Source: CAYLHQ01 sp964628935 (lineage in GTDB: Bacteria > Acidobacteriota > Polarisedimenticolia > Polarisedimenticolales > DASRJG01). From it: a stretch of DNA of 25,137 bases. This document shows, piece after piece, positions 1-6,708 of this stretch. The stretch covers positions 1 to 25,137 of the forward strand of contig CAZVOE010000040.1 in assembly GCA_964628935.1 (NCBI GenBank), in the 5' to 3' direction. The notes under the pieces are model-generated. The model saw only the letters and a program-made list of their open reading frames with translations. It ran no database searches and was not told the origin of the DNA. The position numbers were made by a program, and so were the translations under genes. Numbering within the stretch: the stretch's first letter is position 1; every line of letters starts with the position of its first letter.

Positions 1-1503
1 GAGCCCTTCCTGTCGGATTTCCCGGATCGGTACCGCGGCGAGATCGCCTACACCGACGCGGAAATCGCCCGGCTCCTTCGCGGCGTCGATGAACTCGGCC
101 GGCGCGATCGCACCCTGATCGTGGTCGTGGCGGACCACGGGGAGGCGTTCGGCGAGCACGGGGAAACCCAGCACGGCCTATTCGTCTACGAGCCGACGGT
201 CCGCGTCCCGCTCCTCGTCGCGTGGGACGGAAAGCTTCCCGCCGGGGCGGTCTTCGACGACGAGATCTCCCTCGTCGACCTGGCGCCGACCATCGCGTCT
301 CTCGCGGGGGTCGGATTCTCGAACGCGACGCAGGGGAGGGATCTTTCTCCCCTCCTGCTTCGGGGAGAGACGCCCGAGGCGGGGGACGGGGTGCTGGTCG
401 AGAACCTCCTCCCTCGGCTGGAGTTCGGCTGGAGCGAGTTGTACGCCTTGCGGAAAGGGAGTTGGAAGCTGATCGACGCGCCCCGGCCGGAGCTCTACGA
501 CCTCCGGGAGGACTCCGGCGAAACGCGCGATCTCGCCTCCGACCGTCCGGAAGAGGTGGAGACCGGGCGAGCGCTCGTACGGGAGTGGGTGGAGCGTCTG
601 GAGAAGGAGGCGTCGGAGGGGGCGAGCCGTCCGGCGGACTCCGACGTGGTCGACCGGCTGCAGAGCTTGGGCTACGTCGGAGCCGTCGCTCCCCCCGATC
701 CTGACGACGAGGACCGGGATTCGCTCCCCGACCCGAAGGACCGCGTCCGCGAGTTCCTCGATACGAAGCGCGCGACCGGTCTTCTCGCGGCGGGACGCTA
801 CGACGAGGCGATCGCCCTGATGGAGAAGATCCTCGCGGCGAACCCCGGGAACCTGTGGATCCGGCTCGAGTTGGGGCGCGCCTGGCAGTTGGCGGGAAAC
901 ACGTCCCGGGCGGACGCGGTGTTCGAGGAAGTCCTGAAGCGGTTCCCCGACCACTGCGAGGCGCCGTACCGTCTCGGCGAGAACGCGCTCGTCGGACGGA
1001 ACGATCGCGCCGAGGCCGAACGGCGATTCCGCCAGGCGCTCGCGTGCGATCCGAGGCGGATCGACGCGCTCGAACGCCTGAGCGCGCTGACCCTCGCCGC
1101 CGGAAACGTCACGGAGGCGCGTTCGCTCCTCGAGCGCGCGGTTGCGCTCGCCCCCGGGAACGCCGCGCTCCGGGTGCGCCTCGGAGACCTTCTCGACGAT
1201 GGGGGAGCGTTCGAAGCGGCCGAAGCGCAGTTCCGAGCGGCGTTCGACCTCGATCCGGAGGGACCCGGGGCCGCGACGGGCCTCGGCACCGTCGCCCTGA
1301 AGCGAAAGGCGTACGGCGAAGCCGCGGAGTGGTTCGAGAAAGCGGTCGCCTCGGATCCGGACGACGCGGTCGCATGGGCGAATCTCGGAATCCTTGCGCT
1401 CAACCGGGGAGACCGGAGAAGCGCCGTGCCTCACCTCGAACGGGCCCTCGAGCTCGATCCGTCGCTCGAAAACGCCCGACGCGCGCTCGAGAAGGCGCGA
1501 TGA
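1..1503 (+). CDS. Sulfatase-family / TPR protein (5' end outside window)
   Basis: The frame is open from base 1, so the true start lies upstream and 500 codons are visible. The first part matches the C-terminal half of the sulfatase/alkaline phosphatase superfamily fold: a VVVADHGEAFGEHGE segment with the metal-binding Asp-His (codons at 133-138), then QHG and a VRVPLLV strand. The nucleophile (formylglycine Cys/Ser or Thr) motif would be upstream and cannot be checked, so hydrolase versus phosphotransferase activity is open. From about base 770 to the stop the protein is a run of TPR repeats (A-W-x-L-G, A-x-x-x-F-x-x-A-L-x-x-D-P patterns), probably 6-7 units, likely a protein-interaction scaffold. 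Sulfatase-TPR fusions are common in Acidobacteriota-like genomes. The stop TGA overlaps an ATG (ATGA at 1500-1503) of the next ORF and is followed 7 nt later by a hairpin with a T-run. Confidence 0.85.
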   Translation, partial: EPFLSDFPDRYRGEIAYTDAEIARLLRGVDELGRRDRTLIVVVADHGEAFGEHGETQHGLFVYEPTVRVPLLVAWDGKLPAGAVFDDEISLVDLAPTIASLAGVGFSNATQGRDLSPLLLRGETPEAGDGVLVENLLPRLEFGWSELYALRKGSWKLIDAPRPELYDLREDSGETRDLASDRPEEVETGRALVREWVERLEKEASEGASRPADSDVVDRLQSLGYVGAVAPPDPDDEDRDSLPDPKDRVREFLDTKRATGLLAAGRYDEAIALMEKILAANPGNLWIRLELGRAWQLAGNTSRADAVFEEVLKRFPDHCEAPYRLGENALVGRNDRAEAERRFRQALACDPRRIDALERLSALTLAAGNVTEARSLLERAVALAPGNAALRVRLGDLLDDGGAFEAAEAQFRAAFDLDPEGPGAATGLGTVALKRKAYGEAAEWFEKAVASDPDDAVAWANLGILALNRGDRRSAVPHLERALELDPSLENARRALEKAR

Positions 1504-1973
1504 GAGAAACGGGGACTGGCACCTTTTCCGCGAGCGTCCGCGGAAGAGGTGCCAGTCCCCATTTTTTCCTCCAGCGGAGAGTTTCCGGTTTTCTGGGTTT
1601 CGTCTGTTTCTTGTGGTTGGGCGCCCCCGTTGATGATCGCCCACACCATCACCTGAGCGGTTCCTCGCACGTCGTCCACGACCACGCCCACTTCGGGTTC
1701 CACGAGCACGAGAATACGGGTCACGCGCACGGCGAGGGCGTCGGTTCCGAGGAGGGGAGGGCCGATCCCTGGTCGCCCCCTGCGGACCGGGACGACCCCC
1801 GCAAGTCCGCGCGCTTCCTTCCGGGCACGGCGCCTTTGGGCGAGCTCCGCTTCGAGCACACGCAGGCGACTCCTCCGGAACGGACGCCCTCCGTTCGAAC
1901 TCCGGCCGCTCCGGGTCGGCGAGGCCGCGCGCCGCTCGCCATCCGCCGTTCTCCCCGAGCCCCACCTTCCTGA
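1500..1973 (+). CDS. Histidine-rich small protein, possible metal-binding (start uncertain, may be a 5'-damaged gene)
   Basis: The 157-codon ORF begins with an ATG in an ATGA overlap with the preceding stop, but its first ~22 codons are made from hairpin copy 1, so this start may be fortuitous. Residues 26-43 give an RR followed by a hydrophobic stretch (VSGFLGFVCFLWLGAP) like a signal peptide, and residues 49-77 hold 11 histidines (HHH, HDHAH, HEH, HAH). The tail is Pro/Arg-rich and ends PRAPPS. No ATG or GTG occurs between the hairpin and the hydrophobic stretch, so the native start may have been lost when the hairpin arrived. The position 43 nt ahead of a TonB receptor gene suggests a metal-uptake role (Zn, Cu or Ni). 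This is inference; an antisense or non-coding reading is not excluded. Confidence 0.4.
   Translation: MRETGTGTFSASVRGRGASPHFFLQRRVSGFLGFVCFLWLGAPVDDRPHHHLSGSSHVVHDHAHFGFHEHENTGHAHGEGVGSEEGRADPWSPPADRDDPRKSARFLPGTAPLGELRFEHTQATPPERTPSVRTPAAPGRRGRAPLAIRRSPRAPPS
1511..1567 (+). repeat. REP-like long hairpin, copy 1, with T-run (possible intrinsic terminator)
   Basis: The arms at 1511-1532 and 1539-1560 pair over 22 positions with a single G-U pair; the loop is AGCGTC. The outer 16 nt, GGGGACTGGCACCTTT, recur in copy 2 at 3690-3738. A TTTTTT run at 1562-1567 follows, and the hairpin starts 7 nt after the sulfatase-TPR stop, so it can act as a Rho-independent terminator for that gene. The conserved outer stem with a variable inner stem is what REP/BIME-type dispersed palindromes look like. 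No transposase is in the window. Confidence 0.8.
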
Positions 1974-2016
1974 TCTCCGAGTCATCCACGAGACGAGATT
2001 CGGAGGAAACACCCGC

Positions 2017-3813
2017 GTGACGCGGGAGGGGGGATCTGTGTTTCCATTGACGAAACCGGCGGCCGCGTCGGTGGTGCTCGCCATGGCTTGCTCCGTCGGA
2101 CTTCTTGCACAGGAAGAGCAGAGGGACGAGGAGCCTCTACCGGCTCCCGAAACACCGGAGGACGTGCAGGTCACCGCACGGGCGGACGATCTCGTCGGGA
2201 TCGCGACCTCGGCGTCCGAGGGGGTCACCGGAAAAAAAGACCTCGAACGGCGTCCGCTCCTGCGTCCCGGGGAACTCGTCGAAACCGTCCCCGGTACGAT
2301 CGCCACGCAGCACAGCGGTGGAGGAAAAGGGAATCAGTACTTCCTCCGCGGATTCAACCTCGACCACGGAACCGACTTCCGCGTGACGATCGACGGGATG
2401 CAGTTGAACCTCCCGACGCACGCGCACGGCCAGGGGTATGCGGACCTCAACTTCATCATCCCGGAGCTCGTCGAGCGCGCGCGGTTCCGGAAGGGACCCT
2501 ACTGGGCCGAGGTCGGGGACTTTTCGGCGGCCGGATCGGTCGACTTCGACCTCGTCCGCGCGCTCGATCGGCCGATCGTCGATCTCGTCGCCGGGACCGA
2601 CGATTACGCGCGCGCGATCGCCGCGGGCTCGCTCCCGTTGGGCGGCGGAACCGTCCTCGGCGCGGTCGAGTTCTCCCACTACGACAGCCCCTGGGAGCGA
2701 CCCGACGACTTCCGTCGCTGGAACGGCCTCGTCCGCTGGGCGCGGGGCGAGGCCGATCGCGGGATCACGATCACCGCAATGGCGTACGACGGAGCGTGGG
2801 ACGCAACCGACCAGATCCCGAAGCGCGCGGTGGCGCAGGGACTCGTCGGCCGTTTCGGCTCTCTCGACGAGGATCTCGGCGGGGAATCGGGCCGCTACAG
2901 CCTCTCCGCATCGTGGAAGACCCGGACGGGCGACTCGACGGCGACGCTTTCGGGGTATGTCCTCCGCTATTCCCTCGACCTTCTCTCGAACTTCACCTAC
3001 TTCCTCGACGACCCGACGGAAGGCGACGAGTTCCTCCAGTCCGATCGTCGAACGGCGCTCGGTGCGAGCTTCGCACGAGGGTACATCGCGGGGCCGGGCG
3101 CACGTGCCGCGCGCTGGGGGTGGGGCGTCGAGGCGCGCGCGGACTTCATCGAGAACGGACTGTTCGACACGTCCGCCGGCGTTCCGCGAGACACCGTTCG
3201 TGCCGACGATGTTGCGCAGCTTCTCGGCGCGGCGTTCGTGGACGTGGAGATCGAGTGGCACGCCCGGATCCGGACCCGCGCCGGACTCCGTGGCGATGCG
3301 TTCCACGCGGACGTCTCGAGCGATCGGGCCGAGAACTCCGGGACCCGGTCGGACTTTCTGCTGAGCCCGAAGCTTTCGCTCGTCCTCGGCCCCTGGTCGC
3401 GAACCGAGGTTTACGTGAACCTCGGCGCCGGTTACCACAGCAACGACGCCCGCGGTGCGACGATCCGGGTCGATCCGCGTTCGGGAGAGCCCGCCGAACC
3501 GGTCGATCCCCTGGTGCGCGCGACCGGGGCCGACGTCGGGTTTCGCACCTCCGCCCTCGAGGGGCTCCAGACGAGCGTCACGCTCTTCGTTCTGGATCTC
3601 GACTCGGAACTGCTCTTCGTCGGCGACGCGGGCGGGACCGAGGCGGGTCGGCCAAGCCGACGGACGGGGATCGAGATCGCCAATGAAGAAAGGGGACTGG
3701 CACCTTTACTGGTTACCGGAAAAGGTGCCAGTCCCCTTATCCCTCCGGGAGTCAGTGACCAGGGTTGCACCCATCGTCACCGGCTTTGCAGCAATTGCCT
3801 GTTCCGCCCTTGA
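2017..3813 (+). CDS. TonB-dependent receptor, C-terminally truncated (probable pseudogene)
   Basis: An outer-membrane receptor with a signal peptide (hydrophobic AAASVVLAMACSVGLLAQ), a plug domain at about residues 49-177 containing FLRGFNLDHGTDF and the motif LNLPTHAHGQGYADL, then beta-barrel strands. Authentic similarity stops at about residue 555 (IEIAN); from base 3690 the frame runs through hairpin copy 2 and then antisense to a neighbouring gene, ending in an unrelated tail. Roughly 130-200 residues, including the last strands and the terminal aromatic residue needed for outer-membrane insertion, appear to be missing, so it is probably non-functional. The GTG at 2017 lies in a CCCGCG-TGA-CGCGGG hairpin; a second GTG at 2038, preceded by GGGAGG at 2024-2029, is an equally good start. 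The preceding His-rich ORF hints at a metal or metal-chelate substrate. Confidence 0.8.
   Translation: MTREGGSVFPLTKPAAASVVLAMACSVGLLAQEEQRDEEPLPAPETPEDVQVTARADDLVGIATSASEGVTGKKDLERRPLLRPGELVETVPGTIATQHSGGGKGNQYFLRGFNLDHGTDFRVTIDGMQLNLPTHAHGQGYADLNFIIPELVERARFRKGPYWAEVGDFSAAGSVDFDLVRALDRPIVDLVAGTDDYARAIAAGSLPLGGGTVLGAVEFSHYDSPWERPDDFRRWNGLVRWARGEADRGITITAMAYDGAWDATDQIPKRAVAQGLVGRFGSLDEDLGGESGRYSLSASWKTRTGDSTATLSGYVLRYSLDLLSNFTYFLDDPTEGDEFLQSDRRTALGASFARGYIAGPGARAARWGWGVEARADFIENGLFDTSAGVPRDTVRADDVAQLLGAAFVDVEIEWHARIRTRAGLRGDAFHADVSSDRAENSGTRSDFLLSPKLSLVLGPWSRTEVYVNLGAGYHSNDARGATIRVDPRSGEPAEPVDPLVRATGADVGFRTSALEGLQTSVTLFVLDLDSELLFVGDAGGTEAGRPSRRTGIEIANEERGLAPLLVTGKGASPLIPPGVSDQGCTHRHRLCSNCLFRP
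3690..3738. repeat. REP-like long hairpin, copy 2, inside the truncated receptor ORF
   Basis: Near-perfect 24-nt arms at 3690-3713 and 3715-3738, with two non-Watson-Crick positions near the centre (GGTTACC). The outer stem GGGGACTGGCACCTTT is identical to copy 1 at 1511, while the inner stem differs. It starts 13 nt beyond the stop of the minus-strand cysteine-rich gene and, read on that strand, ends in a T-rich stretch (CCCCTTTCTTC), so it may terminate that transcript. On the other side it replaces the 3' end of the TonB receptor. Confidence 0.8.
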
Positions 3814-4264
3814 ACTCGTTGTTGCAACCCTTGTCGCAGCTCGCTTGCGCCTTGTTCCCCTGCAGGTCGTCGCACGTCGCGGTCTTTCCGGAGCCCGTGC
3901 CTTGCGTCGAGCAGCTTCCATTCGTGTTGCCGGTCGTGACGTTGTACGACGATCCGCTTCCGCAGTTGAGCTGCGTCGATGCGCTCGTCTCGTAGCCCCA
4001 GTCGCCGCTCGCACATAGCCCGCGCATGGAGCTCGCGAGACATCCGGTCACGGTGTTGGCGGATGCGGCGTTCCCGGTGGAATCGGAACACGATACATCG
4101 AGGCTCTCGGGATCGAGCAGCGGAGTGACGATGCACTGGCCCCCGGGACCGCCGGTGTGCAAGGTGAAATCGACACCGTTCACGAGGATGATCGCTCGTT
4201 CCGCGAACGCGCTGCCATGGAACAGCAGGACGGCCGTTACGATGACGGATTCTCTCGCACGCAT
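3752..4264 (-). CDS. Secreted cysteine-rich protein B (novel paralogue family)
   Basis: 170 residues. The ATG at 4264 was chosen because GGAGGA lies at 4271-4276, six bases upstream, and because it yields a clean signal peptide (VIVTAVLLFHGSAFA, cleavage about residue 21). The mature chain has 12 cysteines at 44, 59, 75, 84, 101, 118, 131, 143, 147, 158, 159 and 166, ending NCCKAGDDGCNPGH. The N-terminal VNGVDFTLHT and the cysteine order match the upstream gene almost position for position, so the two are tandem paralogues. The even cysteine number and Gly/Ser/Thr/Asn-rich composition fit a disulfide-stabilised extracytoplasmic protein. I do not recognise a domain and assign no function. It follows its paralogue by 47 nt, probably in one transcript, and ends against hairpin copy 2. 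Confidence 0.8.
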   Translation of the reverse strand: MRARESVIVTAVLLFHGSAFAERAIILVNGVDFTLHTGGPGGQCIVTPLLDPESLDVSCSDSTGNAASANTVTGCLASSMRGLCASGDWGYETSASTQLNCGSGSSYNVTTGNTNGSCSTQGTGSGKTATCDDLQGNKAQASCDKGCNNEFKGGTGNCCKAGDDGCNPGH

Positions 4265-4311
4265 CTTCTGTCCTCCGGTTCGGTCCATTCCAACCCGAGT
4301 CCATCTTCGAC

Positions 4312-4839
4312 TCAGTGGCACGTCTTTCCGACCTTGCAACCTTCTGTGGCGAGATTGCAGCAGCAGCCGGCGCCGGCGGAGTCTCCGCAGCCTTCCGTGC
4401 AGTTCGCCGAAGCAAAACTCGTTTGGCCCTGTTCCGGACCGGGTCCGGAGCACTCAAGGCTCCCTCCGTCCTGGCTCCCCTCGTTGCAGGTTTCACTTTG
4501 GGTTCCCGCGCTGACGTTGAACTTCGATCCGTTACCGCAGGTGAGAGTGGCCGCCGTGTCGACGCCGAGGTCCCAGACCCCGACCGCACAAAGCGCGCGC
4601 CCGAGTACTTGGATGCACCCCCTCCGACTGTCGAGGGTGGCGGCATTCCCGTCTTGGTCATCGCAGGTGACTGTGAAATCGGAACCCGACCCCGAGACAT
4701 GGCAGAGTCCGGTCGTCGATGCGGTGTGGAGCGTCCAGGACTCCCCCCCCAGGTTCACGTAGGTCAGGGCGGCCTGCGCGCTTCCTGCACCCAAAGTCAG
4801 GAGAAGAAGCGTCACACAAGCAATCACGATTCGCGACAT
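4312..4839 (-). CDS. Secreted cysteine-rich protein A (novel paralogue family)
   Basis: 175 residues. The ATG at 4839 is supported by GGAGG at 4847-4851 (7-nt spacing) and a signal peptide (IVIACVTLLLLTLGAGSAQA, cleavage about residue 23). The mature protein has 14 cysteines at 46, 59, 75, 84, 101, 118, 130, 147, 151, 159, 160, 161, 168 and 174, with a CCC triplet near the C-terminus. C59, C75, C84, C101 and C118 occupy exactly the same positions as in the downstream paralogue, and the shared motifs are WTLHT/FTLHT, VTCDDQDGNAAT/VSCSDSTGNAAS and CGNGSKFNV/CGSGSSYNV. It is the first gene of a two-gene unit. Function unknown; possibilities include an adhesin-like or toxin-like disulfide domain, a metal-binding protein, or a surface structural protein. 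Confidence 0.82.
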   Translation of the reverse strand: MSRIVIACVTLLLLTLGAGSAQAALTYVNLGGESWTLHTASTTGLCHVSGSGSDFTVTCDDQDGNAATLDSRRGCIQVLGRALCAVGVWDLGVDTAATLTCGNGSKFNVSAGTQSETCNEGSQDGGSLECSGPGPEQGQTSFASANCTEGCGDSAGAGCCCNLATEGCKVGKTCH

Positions 4840-4939
4840 AGGCTGACCTCCATCTTGTGCCTGCACTCGTGCGGTCCAACCATCGAGATCCTCGCGCACA
4901 GTTGAACGGGACCGGGCAAGAAGCACGCCATCCGTGGTA

Positions 4940-4989
4940 CTCGATTCATCGAGCGTTTCTCGGGGACGCAGGTGCAATCTTTGCGTCCC
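4940..4989. repeat. Two short inverted repeats upstream of the cysteine-rich gene pair
   Basis: CTCGAT-tc-ATCGAG at 4940-4953 is a compact palindrome. GGGACGCA at 4963-4970 pairs perfectly with TGCGTCCC at 4982-4989 around an 11-nt loop. The second hairpin abuts the homopolymer run at the scaffold gap. They could be promoter-proximal operators for the cysteine-rich unit, or part of a dispersed palindrome that helped break the assembly; the sequence alone does not decide. Confidence 0.5.
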
Positions 4990-4991
4990 GC

Positions 4992-5027
4992 GGGGGGGGG
5001 GGGGGGNNNNNNNNNNCCCCCCCCCCC
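4992..5027. other. Scaffold gap with poly-G / poly-C flanks
   Basis: Fifteen G (4992-5006), ten N (5007-5016), then eleven C (5017-5027). Contig ends made of G on one side and C on the other are what no-signal reads from two-colour sequencing produce, so these runs are probably not genomic. The order, distance and even linkage of the sequence left and right of the gap rest only on scaffolding. Confidence 0.9.
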
Positions 5028-5074
5028 AAGAATCTTCGACGAGGTCCCGGCACGAACGCGTCGCTTCGAGTTTC

Positions 5075-5911
5075 CTACCAATACTCCTCGACGTGCAGCG
5101 TTCCCGCCTCGCGCCCTTTGTCGGGGACGTAACCGCGCCCCACGAGCGTCGCCTTCGCTTCCCGGATCATGTCCGGGTTTCCGCAGAGGAAAATCTCGGT
5201 CCGCGCGGGGTCGAGACGGACTCCCGCCTCCTTCTCGACGATCCCCTGCTCGAGAAGCGCCTGCACGCGCCCCACCGCTCCCGCGAAGTGCGGGTCTCGC
5301 TCGGGCCGGGTGATCGAGGGGATGTAGGTCAGGTTCGGGCGGAGCCTCGAGAGGCTCTCGAGCTCGCCGCGGTAGCCGAGATCCCACGAGTAGCGCGCGC
5401 CGTGAAGGACGACGAAACGCCGCGCCGTTTCGCGAACGAGGATCGTCCGGAGCATCGAGACGTAGGGGGCCAATCCCGTGCCGGTCGCGACGAGCACGAC
5501 CGCTCGCTCCGGGGACACGCGGTCGAGCGTGAACATCCCGGCAGCCTTCGGCCCCAGCCAGATCCGGCCGCCGCGGGGGAGGGCGAACAGGCGCGGCGTG
5601 AGGGTCCCGCTCGACACGAGGTTCACGAAGAACTCGACATACCTGCGCTCGAGGCTCGAGGAGGCGATGCTGTACGCGCGCCGGATCATCGTCCCGGCGG
5701 GGGTCGGAGGCTCCTCGGGGTCCGCCTCGGGGATCCTCGGCTCCCCGCCGAGCAGTCCGAGAACCGAGTACTGCCCCGGCTCGAAGTCGAAAAGCTCGGC
5801 ATCGGGGCGCACCCGGAAGATCCGGAGGTGCGCGTGGAGGTCCTCGCGGCCGATCAGCGTGGCGTTGTAGCTCGACTCGGGCACGTCCCGGGGCCCTCCC
5901 CTGGGGCTCAT
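5075..5911 (-). CDS. fpr: Ferredoxin/flavodoxin-NADP reductase (Fpr-like)
   Basis: 278 residues, a two-domain FAD/NAD(P) oxidoreductase expected to pass electrons between NADPH and ferredoxin or flavodoxin in the cytoplasm. Visible signatures are the FAD-binding RAYS (residues 78-81) followed by GTLT at 102-105, the nicotinamide-nucleotide loop GTGLAPY at 144-150, the CGNPDMI motif at 243-249, and a C-terminal VEEYW whose terminal aromatic is typical of bacterial-type reductases. The ATG at 5911 overlaps the TGA of purQ by four bases (ATGA), indicating translational coupling; longer in-frame starts upstream lie inside purQ and were rejected. A direct link to purine synthesis is not known; co-transcription may be incidental. 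Confidence 0.88.
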   Translation of the reverse strand: MSPRGGPRDVPESSYNATLIGREDLHAHLRIFRVRPDAELFDFEPGQYSVLGLLGGEPRIPEADPEEPPTPAGTMIRRAYSIASSSLERRYVEFFVNLVSSGTLTPRLFALPRGGRIWLGPKAAGMFTLDRVSPERAVVLVATGTGLAPYVSMLRTILVRETARRFVVLHGARYSWDLGYRGELESLSRLRPNLTYIPSITRPERDPHFAGAVGRVQALLEQGIVEKEAGVRLDPARTEIFLCGNPDMIREAKATLVGRGYVPDKGREAGTLHVEEYW

Positions 5912-6708
5912 GGTATCCCGATCGCAGCCTCGACCCCGTTTCGAAAGATGCGGATCCCGGCTCCTTCCTCCTGGACGTCCCCGTTCCGGAACCAGCGCGG
6001 GTGTTGGAACGGGTAGAGATACGCGTCCGGGTGCGGCATGAGGCCGAACAGCCGCCCCGACGGATCGCATACCCCGGCGACCGCCCCCGGCGAACCGTTG
6101 GGGTTGTACGGCCACTCCTGCGTCGGTTTCCCGTTCGGACCGAGGTACCGGCACGCGATCTGCCGACCCGCCTCGAGCCGCTCCCGCACATCGTCTTCGC
6201 AGAGGAATCTGCCCTCGCCGTGCCGCGCCGGGAGGTCCATCGTTTCGAGACCCCGGGTCCAGACGCACGGCGACGAGGGGTCGAAGGAGAGGGTCACCCA
6301 GGCGTCGCGGTAGCCGGGGCGCTCGTTCGGGGCGAGCGTCGCACGCGGCGTGCGGTAGTCGCCGTCGAGGCCCGGAACGAGTCCGAGGCGGGTCATCGTC
6401 TGGAAGCCGTTGCAGATCCCGAGGGCGAGCCCCCCTTTTTCGACGAATCGCAAGAGGTCGTCGTAGAGTCGCCAGCGGATCTTGTTCGCGAAGACGGTTC
6501 CCGCCCCGAGGTGGTCTCCGAACGCGAAGCCGCCGATGAAGGCGGCGAGGCGGTAGTCGGAGAGGCGGCGCCTCGCGGTCCCGTCGAGGAGGTCGAGCAA
6601 ATGGACTCGCTCGGGGCGCGCCCCCGCCATCCGGAACGCAGCCTCGGTCTCCGCTTCGCAGTTGAGACCGAGACCCGTGATCACGAGGACGGCGACCGAT
6701 TCAGACAT
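5908..6708 (-). CDS. purQ: Phosphoribosylformylglycinamidine synthase, glutaminase subunit PurQ
   Basis: 266 residues, a class I glutamine amidotransferase that supplies ammonia to PurL for the fourth step of de novo purine synthesis (FGAR to FGAM). The nucleophile is Cys99 in LGICNGFQTM; GGFAFGDHLGAG at 59-70 matches the PurQ GGFSxGDxLRAG loop; the histidine is H226 in LMPHPDAYLYP. At the usual glutamate of the Cys-His-Glu triad there is Asp228, a conservative change to check. The length matches the longer ~260-residue PurQ type. It overlaps purL by 8 nt upstream and fpr by 4 nt downstream. Confidence 0.93.
   Translation of the reverse strand: MSESVAVLVITGLGLNCEAETEAAFRMAGARPERVHLLDLLDGTARRRLSDYRLAAFIGGFAFGDHLGAGTVFANKIRWRLYDDLLRFVEKGGLALGICNGFQTMTRLGLVPGLDGDYRTPRATLAPNERPGYRDAWVTLSFDPSSPCVWTRGLETMDLPARHGEGRFLCEDDVRERLEAGRQIACRYLGPNGKPTQEWPYNPNGSPGAVAGVCDPSGRLFGLMPHPDAYLYPFQHPRWFRNGDVQEEGAGIRIFRNGVEAAIGIP

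Noticed and set aside
1631..1660. Short ATG frame at 1635 (MIAHTIT)
   Set aside because: Stops after a few codons; no ribosome binding site.
178..1989. A 603-codon minus-strand frame opposite the sulfatase-TPR gene
   Set aside because: Arg/Gly/Pro/Glu-rich translation with no motif; the plus frame shows sulfatase and TPR signatures.
1431..2306. A 291-codon minus-strand frame over the His-rich ORF
   Set aside because: No signal, domain or ribosome binding site; it also runs through the hairpin and into the receptor gene.
1511..3738. CRISPR array suggested by repeated sequence
   Set aside because: Only two copies, 2.1 kb apart, each a self-complementary hairpin, with genes between and no cas genes.
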